Assembly (NCBI GenBank): GCA_963691815.1
Contig: OY829653.1
Span: forward strand, 4,427,301 to 4,491,300
Direction: 5' to 3'
From: Echiichthys vipera
Taxonomy: Eukaryota; Chordata; Actinopteri; Perciformes; Trachinidae
DNA: 64,000 nt
Below are positions 32,301 through 43,732 of the stretch, piece after piece. Under the pieces are notes generated by a model. It worked only from the letters and a program-made list of their open reading frames with translations. It searched no databases and was not told the origin of the DNA. Positions within the stretch are counted from its first letter, which is position 1. Each line of letters begins with the position of its first letter. A program made the position numbers and the translations under genes.

Positions 32301-33157
32301 GTACAGTGAAGTGTAGCAGCCTCTCTTATTGAAGTAAGTTACAGTAAAGTACAGTGAAGTGTAGCAGCCTCTCTTATTGAAGTAAGTTACAGTAAAGTAC
32401 AGTGAAGTGTAGCAGCCTCTCTTATTGAAGTAAGTTACAGTAAAGTACAGTGAAGTGTAGCAGCCTCTTATTGAAGTAAGTTACAGTAAAGTGCAGTGAA
32501 GTGTAGCAGCATTTCTTACTGAAGTAAGTTACAGTAAAGTACAGTGAAGTGTAGCAGCCTTTCTTACTGAAGTAAGTTACAGTAAAGTACAGTGAAGTGT
32601 AGCAGCCTCTCTTATTGAAGTAAGTTACAGTAAAGTACAGTGAAGTGTAGCAGCCTCTTATTGAAGTAAGTTACAGTAAAGTGCAGTGAAGTGTAGCAGC
32701 ATTTCTTACTGAAGTAAGTTACAGTAAAGTACAGTGAAGTGTAGCAGCATTTCTTATTGAAGTAAGTTACAGTAAAGTACAGTGAAGTGTAGCAGCCTCT
32801 CTTATTGAAGTAAGTTACAGTAAAGTACAGTGAAGTGTAGCAGCCTCTCTTATTGAAGTAAGTTACAGTAAAGTACAGTGAAGTGTAGCAGCCTCTCTTA
32901 TTGAACTAAGTTACAGTAAAGTACAGTGAAGTGTAGCAGTAGTAAGTTACAGTACCACTAAATAAAGTGATGTAGTGGTGATATAAGTGGTGATGTATTT
33001 ATTCACAAAGTCATAAATGGTGCGGTATACTTCTGTTATTCCTCTTCAGCTTGCTGCAGCGCTCACAAGTAAGGGATGGACTGACTTCAAGCTGCGATGG
33101 AAGATGCAGCCCAGAAAACAGGGGAAGAGGGAACTCACAGAACGTCCATGCATTTGA
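26824..33157 (+). CDS. Secreted protein with two C-type lectin domains, gene 2
   Basis: This is a tandem paralogue of gene 1. Coding exons are 26824-26860, 26990-27388, 29800-30141, 30227-30324 and 33050-33157, giving 327 residues, with a 5' UTR exon near 25515 and acceptor 26812/26813. Exon sizes are 37, 399, 342, 98 and 108, against 37, 405, 342, 89 and 108 in gene 1, with identical phases. MDCKVPVILFFFGFCIAPS is a signal peptide. Lectin domain 1 has WIGLRDE, EPN at 112-114 and FVCY. Domain 2 has WIGLYR, EPN at 225-227 and WGDEDC, so both domains keep the mannose-type triplet, unlike gene 1. The tail keeps TQILQQL and TDFKLRWKMQP. Two introns are expanded by repeats (intron 3 by 27660-29529, intron 5 by 30684-32955). 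Polyadenylation signal AATAAA is at 33214-33219. Expression and ligand cannot be read from sequence. Confidence 0.85.
27660..29529. mobile_element. Nonautonomous DNA transposon with TA target duplication, swollen by a minisatellite
   Basis: The left end (27662) starts CCGTATTTTTCGGATTAAAA. The right end (up to 29527) is its inverse with about one mismatch in 24, and each side is flanked by TA. Subterminal TATAAGTCGCA motifs face each other (27732-27755, 29465-29475). Inside lie a 59-bp array (27907-29165), a C10-12 run at 29280 and a GT microsatellite at 29316-29348. This end sequence is frequent in fish genomes. The TA duplication suits Tc1/mariner-like or ISL2EU-like groups, which I cannot separate. 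Confidence 0.75.
27907..29165. repeat. 59-bp minisatellite, about 21 copies
   Basis: The unit contains CAGAACTATAACATATAGAA and CTCTACGTTTACCAAACAC. Units are 59-62 bp because some have CACTGCTAATCAC instead of CACTAATCAC or CACTGATCAC. Copies are about 95% alike, so the array is young or homogenised. No coding potential. Confidence 0.95.
30388..30683. mobile_element. Retroelement-like insertion in lectin gene 2 intron 5
   Basis: It starts with three GATTCAA repeats, then AAGCTTTATTTATTTATCCA and a GGGAAATGATTGTGCAACAG block that resembles 44630-44700 (GGGAAATGGTCGTGCAGCAG). It merges into the 48-bp array on its right. Confidence 0.5.
30684..32955. repeat. 48-bp minisatellite, about 47 copies, in lectin gene 2 intron 5
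   Basis: The unit holds TTATTGAAGTAAGTTACAG, TAAAGTACAGTGAAGTGTAG and CAGCCTCTC. Variation is mainly CTCTCTTATTG, CTTTCTTACTG and a shortened CTCTTATTG. The matching intron in gene 1 is only 98 bp (23003-23100), so the array arose after the duplication. Nearly every unit contains GTAAGT and a pyrimidine-rich stretch, which are splice-site-like. Confidence 0.95.
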
Positions 33158-33288
33158 CATTTTCAATAATGTCCAGCTTTGGAAAACGCTCTGAAAAACG
33201 TGCACATTTGGAGAATAAAGAGTTAAATGCAGTTGCTGATAATATTTTTTAGAAAACGCCCTTCACCTTGATTTAAACATGTTAGATA

Positions 33289-33582
33289 TGTGTGGAGTTT
33301 GCATGTTCTCCCCGTGTCTGCGTGGGTTTTCTCCGGGTTCTCCGGTTTCCTCCCACAGTCCAAAGACGTGCAGGTGTTCGGTTCATTGATGACTCTAAAA
33401 TCACCCGTAGGTGTGAATGGTTGTCTGTCTCTGTTCGTCTCTATGTGCCCTGCGTTAAACTAGCGTCCTGTCCAGGGTGGACCCCATTAGTAGACGCCCA
33501 ATGTCAGCTGGGATCGGCTCCAGCCCCCCCGCGACCCTAATAGGGACAAGCGGTTGAGGATGAATGAATGAATGAATGTTCA
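33289..33582. mobile_element. Dispersed fish retroelement tail, inverted
   Basis: Same family as 527-868, with TTTGCATGTTCTCCCCGTGT to GCGGTTGAGGATGAATGAAT. It ends in ATGA repeats, consistent with an element terminus. Confidence 0.75.
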
Positions 33583-33859
33583 GTATACAGCAACCTTAAG
33601 GGAACTATGTGAGATACTTTGAATATCACTTTGCTTTGCTTTGATAATAAAGACACAAATTAGGGACAATAGAAAGAAATGCAATATTTTAGGTCCCACT
33701 GCGAGATAGTTACGAGTCCTTTTAACGTCTTTAAACACAAATGTCACTGATTAACAACAAGCTCACTGACAATAAACGAGGGCTTATTTTGAAGTTTTTT
33801 CAACAGTAAATCACGCATTAATATTTAGTTGATTTTACACTGAATTAATTCATTAATTC

Positions 33860-34192
33860 ATTAATTTATTCATCTTCAACCGCTTATCCCGGGGTCAGGG
33901 ATGTCAGCTGGGGGGGCTGGAGCCGATCCCAGCTTACATCGGGCGTGAGGACACATAGAGATGAACAGAGACAGACAACCATTCACACCTACGGGTGATT
34001 TAGAGTCATCAATGAACCGAACACCTGCACGTCTTTGGACTGTGGGAGGAAACCGGAGAACCCGGAGAAAACCCACGCAGACACGGGGACAACATGCAAA
34101 CTCCACACAGAAGGGCCCCAGCCGGGATGCGAACCTGGAGCTTTCTTGCAGTGAGGCGACAGTGCTAACCACTACACCACCATGCAGCCCTA
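33860..34192. mobile_element. Dispersed fish retroelement tail, direct, with internal deletion
   Basis: It lies 280 bp from the inverted copy 33289-33582 and faces it, so the two form a large inverted repeat. It lacks the GGACAGGACGCCAGTC section present elsewhere. Confidence 0.75.
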
Positions 34193-35237
34193 CTGAATAA
34201 TAATTATATTAATCAACATATACATCGTTTTATTTCAGCACTTAGTTTTGTTTTTTAACATCTATTGTATTTAGTTTTTACATAATTTGCTGTAGACATT
34301 TCTTTATTATCTTGTTAACGCTAGAAGGAGATTTTTAGTTAATGTTTTTTTTCTGCTTTTCAGTAAATTCACCGATGCATCACAACGTGTTTGTTGATCG
34401 TCTATTTCAGTGAAGAGCGACAAACATTTGATTTGATCTTTGCCTATAAATTGTTTTCAGAAGCATATTTTAGTGTACTGTTTAGTGGTGGGGCTTGGTT
34501 TAAAGTTTCTCATTTTAAATTTGTCTTTTACTTTCACACATTGTTGCCTGTCTGTCTCTTAAAGAGCTTCACAACCAGATTTATTCAATAAAGTCAGCGT
34601 GCAACGTACGATTTGCTGTTGATCTCTTTATTTTAAGAAATTCTATCTGAAATAAGACAAATAAACCCGTTTACTCTTAAACTATTAAAACATGTAACTG
34701 ACACATTTAAAGAAATACAAAACATCTACAATTTACCAGAAGGTTACATCACTGTTTTAGATTTTGACATATTATGAATTAACGCAAACACTTTAAAGTT
34801 ACTGTTCATTTTTGTCCTGTAACTATGGATCAGAAGGAAAGCAGAATTTACATAAACATTTCTCACTGAGACCTTTATTCAGTAAAATATGTTGGTGGTT
34901 TATGTAAACTATGATCATCACAGTTAGGTTTAAATATGTCCGGAAACAAGGTGACCTTTGTCAAATGGCTCATTTGGATATTTAGATATTTGCATTACAA
35001 AGTGCGCCCGGGTCCTTCAGGTGCGAGGACTTTCCCGTACAGAGGGAATCAAAGTTTGGTTGATGCAAATATTTTAAATACTGGATTTTAAACGTGTGTG
35101 TAAATCTTCCATTAACATTCTTTATATTATTTTTATTGTTGTTGTTATTAATAAATACTAAAGTATTTTCAATTATCAAAACTATTAGCTTTCAACTATT
35201 ATTTATATATATATAAATAAATATAAATTATATAAAT
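34193..35237. other. AT-rich intergenic sequence
   Basis: No gene was supported. A TATATATAAATAAATA-type stretch lies at 35200-35240. Confidence 0.4.
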
Positions 35238-35738
35238 ACAGCAGTCGCTCTATCGCACCGTTGTGACGAAAAGAGAGCTGAGCCGGAAGGCAAAGCTCTC
35301 GATCTTCTTCGTTCCTACCCTCACCTGTGGTCATGAAAGCTGGCATGACCCAAAGAACCAGGTCGCGGGTACAAGCATCTGAAATGTGTTTTCTCAGGAG
35401 GGGGTCTGGAGTCTCCCTTAGAGAGAGGGGGAGAAGTTCAGCATCCGTGAGGAACTCTGAGTAGAGCCGCTGCTCCTTTGCGTTGAAAGGAGCCAGTTGA
35501 GGTGGTTCAGGATCATCTGGTAAGGATGAACCCTGGGCGCCTCCCTAGGGAGGTGTTCCAGGCACGTCCAGCTAGGAGGAGGCCTCGGGGAAGACCCAGG
35601 ACCAGGTGGAGAGATTAGATCTCCACACTGGCCTGGGAACGCCTCGGGATCCCCCAGTTAGAGCTGGTTAATGTGGCCCGGGAAAGGGAAGTTTGGGGTC
35701 CCCTGCTAAAGCTGCTGCCCCCGCGACCCGACCCACTA
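35238..35738 (+). mobile_element. LINE 3' part (family R), inserted in a lectin exon relic
   Basis: The longest sense-strand copy here, from CAGCAGTCGCTCTATCGCAC (reverse-transcriptase C-terminal codons with stops) to CCCCCGCGACCCGACCC. It has lost its terminal GATGA repeat. The last bases abut a lectin exon scrap. Confidence 0.8.
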
Positions 35739-35741
35739 TCT

Positions 35742-35779
35742 TTCCTGTGAAAGGAAGTACTATTTTGTTTGTTATGATG
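35742..35779 (+). pseudogene. Relic of a third C-type lectin exon
   Basis: The sequence encodes SCERKYYFVCYDG and then GTAAGAAAG. Lectin gene 2 exon 3 ends SCEFLRGFVCYTG then GTAAGAAAA, in the same phase. Only the last 38 bases survive next to a LINE insertion, and no other exon of this copy was found. This suggests the array once had at least three members. Confidence 0.6.
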
Positions 35780-35804
35780 GTAAGAAAGAAAGTTTATTGG
35801 TCTA

Positions 35805-36090
35805 AAGCACAGATACTCTACAGCCCGATTCACACATGCACAGCAAACCTGAATTGATCAAGACATTAACCAGCAGGGCTGTACGTGTGAACGCAAATGT
35901 CTGATTCAGTCGGAACAGGCGTCAAACAGAGTTTACCCGGCCAGCTCCCTGCTGCCAAAACCATTTAATCTCAGAGTGAGCTCATGTGTGAATACAACCG
36001 CTTATTCTCAAGTGTGTATTGTCAGAGACTGAATGGACGTGTTGATGAAGTTGCGTCCACCAACAGCGGAGGGAAAACCAGCTTCTCTCA
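35805..36090. repeat. Dispersed duplicate block (partner 38885-39150)
   Basis: Shared stretches in the same order include TTCACACATGCAC, AAATGTCTGATTCA, CCAGCTCCCTG and GCTTATTCTC. Identity is moderate. The left copy directly follows the lectin relic, so the block may be duplicated lectin intron sequence. Confidence 0.6.
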
Positions 36091-36435
36091 GTAAGGACTA
36101 GAGATGCACCAAATCAGATACCCAGATCGGATATCGGCTCCGATATTGGCTTATTAGCTGGATCGGATATCAGATCCAGTTATTTCTTTTTTATTAATAT
36201 CATACACAGCAATGCAGTAACAGTGATCTAGTCACTTTAAATACATTTATATCTGTGTTAATCTGTTACCTTTTTTTAATAGGGCTAAATGTTCATGTCG
36301 ACGTCTTCACTCACATTGAAAGGTAAACGGTTCATTTACATTGTTCACATCATATACACCCGTTCACATGTCTGCTTACATCTGATACACGCATGTCTCT
36401 CTACATCTCACGCCGACGATGTTCTCTGTATCTAA
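36091..36435. other. Unassigned sequence
   Basis: It includes AGATCGGATATCGGCTCCGATAT-like dyads near 36123-36180, of a kind common in fish repeats. No gene. Confidence 0.4.
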
Positions 36436-36733
36436 CCTGTACTAACACACAGTTCTACCTGTACTAACACACTAACATCCTGACACTTATTCTACCTGTA
36501 CTAACACACTAACATCCTGACACTTATTCTAACCTGTACTAACACACTAACACACTTATTCTACCTGTACTAACACACTAACATCCTGACACTTACTCTT
36601 CTCTTACACTTTATTCTTGTTGTTAGGTTAAAATGTTTTTGTATAGTTGCACTGTCGTTATTTGCTGCTCTGTGTGCCATGAATTGCCCCCAGGGGACAA
36701 ATAAAGTTTTTTGAATTGAATTGAATTGAATTG
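36436..36733. repeat. Short tandem array and retroelement-like tail
   Basis: About four units of ACCTGTACTAACACACTAAC plus CATCCTGACACTTATTCT lie at 36436-36600. They are followed by CCCCAGGGGACAAATAAAG and a (GAATT)n tail at 36710-36733, which resembles the 3' end of fish non-LTR or SINE elements. Confidence 0.65.
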
Positions 36734-38884
36734 ATTCATTCAACAGTAGTATTGGATCGGTATCAGGTATGAGGTATTCTGTCTGCGATCTAGTTTTCAG
36801 GTAGTGTAGTATAACAAAATCACATACTTTGCTGTAATTCATGGCTTTCTATTTATGTCAACTTCAAAGTGAGTGCGTTGTATTAAATCTGTCGATCTTA
36901 TCAGGTGTCAATTAAGGTCACCTTTGTCAGATTGCTCATTTGCAAAGTCCAGCCTTTCCTGCAGCATAAACGCACCATATATCTACATCTATATATGTAT
37001 ATTTATTATTATTATATTCCAATAATGCTCGAACAACCCTAGAAACAGATGCAAATACAATATAAGTTATTAGTTTAGTAATTATTAGGTATTATAGCTA
37101 CTGCTGTTTTGTGAATATTGGAAGTAAAACCATAGACATGTGTGCTCATCATTCATCTTGTGTTGGATTTCTGCTTTAATGTCTGCTCTCTCTGTAAACT
37201 AGATTGTCTTTGTGAGGCTTTGGTTCATCTGTGTCCTATAAAGGCAAATCAAACATTTGCAAATCAAATGGCCTTGCACGTCCTCTATGAAAAACACTGT
37301 AATTAAGCACCGTATTGTATCATCGGGCAATAGAACAATAGGTAAAAATGGCATTTATCAAGGATTATTTAATCTATCCGATGGTGACCTCTGACTATGA
37401 GTTGAAATCTGCTAATTTACATATTTTTTTAGGTTCAATATTCTAAAAGCTTACACAGATGTATCAGTTTGAGTAGTGTCATTGTAGTGTTTCACTGTTG
37501 TAAAGTCGGGGGAGTCATGAATGTAAAGCTTAACCCCTGTCAGGTCAGGGTTACAGTTTGGTTGCAGGCCAGTGTCTACGGCCATGTCCCAAATATCTTA
37601 CTGGCCTCAGATGTTCCAGATTAAAAACTCATGTCCGCCGTCCATCAATCAGCAAGAGTGGTCTTGATTTCCAGTTGTTTGACAGGCCAGACACAAATCT
37701 TCAAAGAGCAGTTGACTTACAGAACACCCTTTTAAAGCTGTTCAGTCATCGTCATCCTGTTGCTGCTTGTGTGACAGTGAAAATAAAGAGATATATTGCA
37801 CTAATAAATAACCCCTCAATGGTGCCAGGCTCCAAGTGAAGGTTTACAACTGGCTGTAAAGAATCAAAAGGAAGGCTGAGGGTCTGTGAGGTAGATGGTC
37901 ATTCTGCCCCCTCTTAACATTTGGTGCGACGCCGTATTTGGACAACTGCTGGGAAAATGCGCAAAAAGAGGATGAAAAGGATTTTACAGCTCCAACAAAC
38001 CCAGGATGTGGGTTGTGTTTGTATGGTTTTGTATATTTAGGGTCATTTCCTTGATGATTTTGACCAAATCAGGACAAAAACCTAAAAAATAACAAACTAG
38101 AGAAACTCTAAAAATAATGTTTTACGGTCAGGGTTAAATTTGAAGTGTATTATATTATATTAACATTGTTTTATAGCTTTTATTTCCATGAAATTGTATG
38201 AATTCTTCTCATTATGCAAAGACAAATTAATGTTGCTGCAGGAAAACCTGTGTCAGTCAGTCAGTCTGTTGTAAATAGCACTATAACTATGTAAAACTAG
38301 TGAAAGATTTGCTTTTTGAAATTTGGTACAGACGTTCATAATCATCCGGCGCCGCCAACAGACTTGCACTTGTCCAACACAACATGACTGATCCATCATG
38401 ACGCTGTATTTCCAATGACATGGCTCCTGTCAACCCTCAGTGTTCTTAAACGTCAGTGCTAAAACATGATAAAACACTTTTATGTTAAACCATGGATGAT
38501 TGCTCATTCACTGCACGGGAGGCAATCCAATGCAGGACTCTGTTTCTGATTGACTGGCCGCACTTCGCCACTGCTTGGTGTGTTTTGGGCGTAAGGCTTC
38601 TTCATGGAAGCAGTTTCTCCTCAGCTAACACCATAGAGATATATCTTTGTGTCGCTCGTGTAAGTTCGCCCCTTGTGGCTGATGGCGCCACAGGGGAAAG
38701 TAAAGAGTCAGTTACGTCCTGGTGCATCACAATGAGGTGGGGAAGATGCTTAACTTCAAAACCTACTCGGACAAACTGCACAAAGGTGGGATGCATGCTT
38801 TGTTGGACTTGTTTTCAATCGACATATTTTTTGGATCTCACTTCCAAGAGAACAAATCACTGCTGGGTGATTGAAGACATGTCA
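36734..38884. other. Intergenic sequence without a supported gene
   Basis: A 145-codon frame (38492-38929) has no recognisable domain and runs into the duplicate block at 38885, so it is not called. A stretch at 38297-38380 (AAAACTAGTGAAAGA, GGCGCC) resembles lectin gene 2 intron 3 at 27464-27530. Confidence 0.45.
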
Positions 38885-39150
38885 CTAAAGCCCTTTTCAC
38901 ACATGCACCGCACACCTGAAATGATCTAGACGTTAGCCAGCGTTGCTCTATGTGAGAATTCAAATGTCTGATTCATCCCAACAGCAAACGGCGTTTACCC
39001 TGCCAGCTCCCTGTAAACACCAGGTGATCTCGGAGTGCGCCCGTGCGTGAATACAGCTGCTTATTCTCCGGTGTATCCACAGAGTTGAGTGGGGCATCTT
39101 GATGACATTTATACCATGTGTCGGCCAACAGCTGAGCAAAACAAACCTTA
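38885..39150. repeat. Dispersed duplicate block (partner 35805-36090)
   Basis: See the partner copy for shared stretches. No coding potential was supported. Confidence 0.55.
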
Positions 39151-41241
39151 GTTCTACGCAGAAGAAGGGACGAGATTCATGAACTTGTGTCAGTAAAGAC
39201 GTGCACCAAAATGATCAGACAACCTCAAAGAACGGCAAGAGACTCTGGTATTTTTGGTGAACGTTACCAATGCTTAACATCAGCAAGTTAGCATTGTGAT
39301 TTTGAGCACGTTTCCATGCTGACGCTGGCTTTACAGCCGCGCCTAAATACAACCTCACAGAGTCGTTGCTTGATCAGAACGGATCTGTGTATCCTAACTG
39401 AAGAATTAAAAATCAATGTGTGAAGTATAGTAATCATGTGTTAGCATGTGTATTAGTAATGATTAATAAGAAGTGTGATAATCAATGATTCAATTAATAA
39501 TCATATGTTAGCGTGTGTATTAGTAATGATTAATAAGAATGTGATAAGTGTGATTATTAGGTAGGTCCTTTTGATTTGTGTGAAATTCTGAAAAGTATTG
39601 TGTAAAATTCCTACACAACGCCCTGCCACAAAACATGATTGATGAATGGATGAACAGATGCACTCCCTACCACCGCGAAAATGACAATTAGAAATAGCGA
39701 TCGAGGTTGGAGAGCCAGAGAAATAAAGCGAGCGATGCTAAATGGGACAGAGAAAAGAGGAGGAAGAAGAGGAGCCGGGGGAGGATGGATGAAGGAGGAG
39801 AAAGGAGGACAGGGGAAGACTGAGCTGGGAGGGAGGTCCAGCAGCAGGCTGCAGGAATGTTTCACATGCCTGTCCTCTGGATGACCTCGCCTCCCTGGAG
39901 TGTGGGAGATACTGGGAGTAATTAGCCTCCTTTAACATTGGATCTGTGCTGCCTCTGCGCCTCAATGGGGTCCGCGGTGGCATTGAAGGAGATCAAGTGT
40001 ATTTATATTTCCAAACAAAATAGCTTTAGCGTTCTTTGGCACCACCCACCCGCAGCACTCGCTCTCTTTCGTATTGAGCCGTTTTGTACGATGCGTTAAA
40101 GTACTTTTCCACGTTTTTCTGTTCTGATTTAGGTTTTTAGGGCAGGGAAGTTGTTCAGTCATTTTCCGTTGATGAATGCGGTAGATTAGCTCCATTTCCT
40201 TCCCCCCACCCACCAGCCCATCTTGCGGCTGACCTACTTTATCTCTTGGTAGATTTAATTATGGATCCTCCCGGCTGCAAATATTTCTCACTTAAAGTCA
40301 AGGATCAAGAATTCAAATGGACACGAATGAAGAGAAACAGAGGCTTAAAAGTATTGATTTTGTAAAAGGCCACATGGTCTCAATCATGAAATGCCAATAC
40401 GGGCGCATCAGTGTAAATCTGCTCTGCTTTGATGCCTTTAAACAGACGAGCGTCCCTGAATCCAGAGGTAAAGGTCTGACCGTTCTCCAGCGCTAATCTT
40501 AATGCACTTGTGTGATTTTGGGGGGAGATAGTAGAGTATTTCACTCGGTTTAAGAATAATTTCAGATACATGTTTTAATCATAAACGTCTATTTAAAAAA
40601 CAAATGTTAGATTTTGCTCTTCAGTGTCTTAGAAAAACAGTCTCTTCTCATAAAATAAGTCAAAAAGCCACTGGAGATAATGCATGTTTTTATTGAAATG
40701 CATTATCTCTGAAACAAAGTGAATATTTCAGTGCTACATGTTCTCATATTAGCATCAACGCAGGCATTTCCTGTTTATATTAAAGCAAGTAGAGCACACA
40801 AAATGTTTAAATGTCAAAAAATACTCCTGAGGATTAAAGCAAACGGGTGATTTGAGGTAATGCACGAAAGGCTTGACATTTTATCATGAACAGCTTCTAA
40901 ACCATGTTGTAAGAAACATAGTTCTGTACTCAGAACAGAAAACATTTGAATATGACGGTGGGAGGATTTTCTTACAGTAGAGATAAGAAACATTTATGTG
41001 TGAGACTTCTCTCAGCCGGCGGTGCGTCGTGTGATCTTTATCTGAAAGCACAAGAAATCCTCACTGATGTATTTGAACGTAACAGCTGTTAATAATTCAA
41101 CACTGACCCCACGATTCAGAGCATTTTAAGGTAACGCTTGTTTTTACTTAAAAGGAATAGTGCAACATTTTGGGAAACATGGATATTAACTTTCTCGTTA
41201 GGAGGACGGATTAACAGGCTACCAATCTCTGAATGCACTAA
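39151..41241. other. Intergenic sequence upstream of rarb
   Basis: It contains a short direct duplication (TGTGTATTAGTAATGATTAA at about 39448 and 39516) and a purine-rich GAGGA stretch at 39750-39840. No gene was recognised. Confidence 0.45.
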
Positions 41242-41837
41242 GGGCGTACTCACACTGTCCTTCTTCAAAACCGTTTTTTCAGCTAAAGCCTAGTACCTTT
41301 AAGTAGTGTGAGCGCACCCGCTCTGCGCATAACTGCGGCCAGCTGGCCCTCCACGGCCCGCTTGAAAGAGGTGGGCTTTAGCAGAGCCGTTTGCACATGT
41401 ACGAGCACGAGCGTGCGCACGTGTACGAGCACGAGCCCTACGGCATTAGCGTTATGTCCGCCTGTTCGGACATGTAAATAGAAGGACGGACCATGTGCGG
41501 ACATTTAACAACAACAACCATGGCGGTGAAAGGTTCACGTTGATGTGATGCGGAGGTGGAGTGTTTACTGCAGATTTGGTCGATGAAAATATCCAAAAAC
41601 AGTCGACAAGACGCACAAAAACTCTGAGGTCTACGGAAAGATTTGTAAATAAAGCCACACACACGCATCAATGCGTGTGACGTGTTACGGCGTGATGGCG
41701 TATGGACAGCAAGAAGCATTGGCCGAGGCCCAGGTAGTGTGAGTACAAACGGGGCTGGGGCGCGGGGGGGGAGAGGGAGGGGGGACAAGTACCCTAAAGC
41801 CCGGGTCGCGGTGCGGAAGGACAGTGTGAGTACGCTC
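41242..41837 (+). mobile_element. PIF/Harbinger-type nonautonomous element, copy 2
   Basis: The ends GGGCGTACTCACACTGTCC and inverse are flanked by TAA (41239-41241, 41838-41840). The plus strand (from about 41520) reads MAVKGSR, stop, CDAEVECLLQIWSMKI, so the Myb/SANT-like frame is broken by one TGA where copy 3 has TGG. Confidence 0.8.
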
Positions 41838-41847
41838 TAAAAAGAGA

Positions 41848-42480
41848 GAGCACATCACACCAGTCCTGGCTCAGTTGCACTGGCTCCCTGTCAAATTCAG
41901 AATTGATTTTAAGATTTTACTCTTTGTTTTTAAAGCTCTTAATGCCTTAGCCCCCCCCCTTATATTGTAGAAATGCTCTCCCCACACTCCACCCCCAGGT
42001 CGACCCGGTCATCTACAAAACATGACCGGGTCTCTTGTCTGTGCCCCGTACACCTCTCAAAACAAAAGGTGACCGGGCTTTTCTCTGTTGTTGGCCCAAA
42101 CCTGTGAAGTCCTCTACCACCCTTTCCAGCTTTAAGTCTAATTTAAAGACACACCTTCTCACTCTTGCCTTTAACAACCCTTAACACCCTCCCTTCCTCC
42201 CCACTGCCTTTTTATTTATTATTTTCTATTTTAATTTATTTTTATATATTTTATTTCACTTAGTCTATTGCTTTTAACCTTCTTCTTACTTTTTGACTTC
42301 TTTTATTTTCTTGCTTGATTCTATTTCACCTGTTTTTATTCGATGCTGATCTTAATATTGTTTTCTTTTTTACTTATTTTATGCATTGTTTTGTCAAGAC
42401 CTGTGTATTCTTGGGCTCCTTTCCATTTGTTGTCCATAGCGACAAACCGTGAAACAAGTGAGGGATAAATATTGTGCACA
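41848..42480 (+). mobile_element. LINE reverse-transcriptase C-terminal relic (second LINE family)
   Basis: The plus strand reads HITPVLAQLHWLPVKFRIDF then KILLFVFKALNALAP, a well-known C-terminal motif of vertebrate non-LTR reverse transcriptases, then stops and frameshifts. A T-rich 3' part follows to about 42480. It is different from family R. Confidence 0.8.
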
Positions 42481-42489
42481 ATTTTACAA

Positions 42490-43390
<901 letters not shown>

Positions 43391-43611
43391 ACCCATCTCC
43401 AACTGTCGACGGTTGCGTTGCATTGTGGGTAATGTAGGCGCCATGTTTTATAAGCAGGACCGCGCTGGAAAAGACACAATATCTCTGGTTCCGCTGCAAC
43501 AATGTCGCCACTGTTTCCCAGTTAAAGTGTAACTGAGGTGGGCTACTTTTTATTCAATGGCGCGAACCGAAACCTGATACTTTTTAACGGACTTGAGCAC
43601 TTGTTTGGACC

Positions 43612-43725
43612 CGCTGCCGGTGATGTCAGACGGCGGCTGGGTCATGTGAAGGGCAGCGGCGGAGGAGGGGGTTCACGGGGAGTTCACGCGCATACATTAG
43701 GTAACACCATCGCTCGCGCTGACAT
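43612..43725 (+). promoter_or_regulatory. rarb: rarb (RAR-beta-2 type) promoter with DR5 retinoic acid response element
   Basis: GGTTCA (43670-43675), a five-base CGGGG spacer and AGTTCA (43681-43686) form a DR5 with the same half-sites as the human RAR-beta-2 element. Upstream are TGATGTCA (43621-43628, CRE-like) and GGGTCATGTGAAGG (43639-43652). Downstream is CATACATTAG (43691-43700) in the TATA position. From memory the human promoter has the same order of elements with nearly the same spacing. The start site should be near 43723. RAR:RXR binding here would give retinoic-acid-inducible autoregulation. Confidence 0.88.
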
Positions 43726-43732
43726 AACTAGT

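Noticed and set aside
30684..32955. Regular repeat array that might suggest a CRISPR
   Set aside because: Units are 48 bp without unique spacers, in an intron of a vertebrate gene. It is a minisatellite.
38492..38929. 145-codon plus-strand frame
   Set aside because: No domain or compositional bias typical of coding sequence, no splice context, and its end lies in a dispersed duplicate block.
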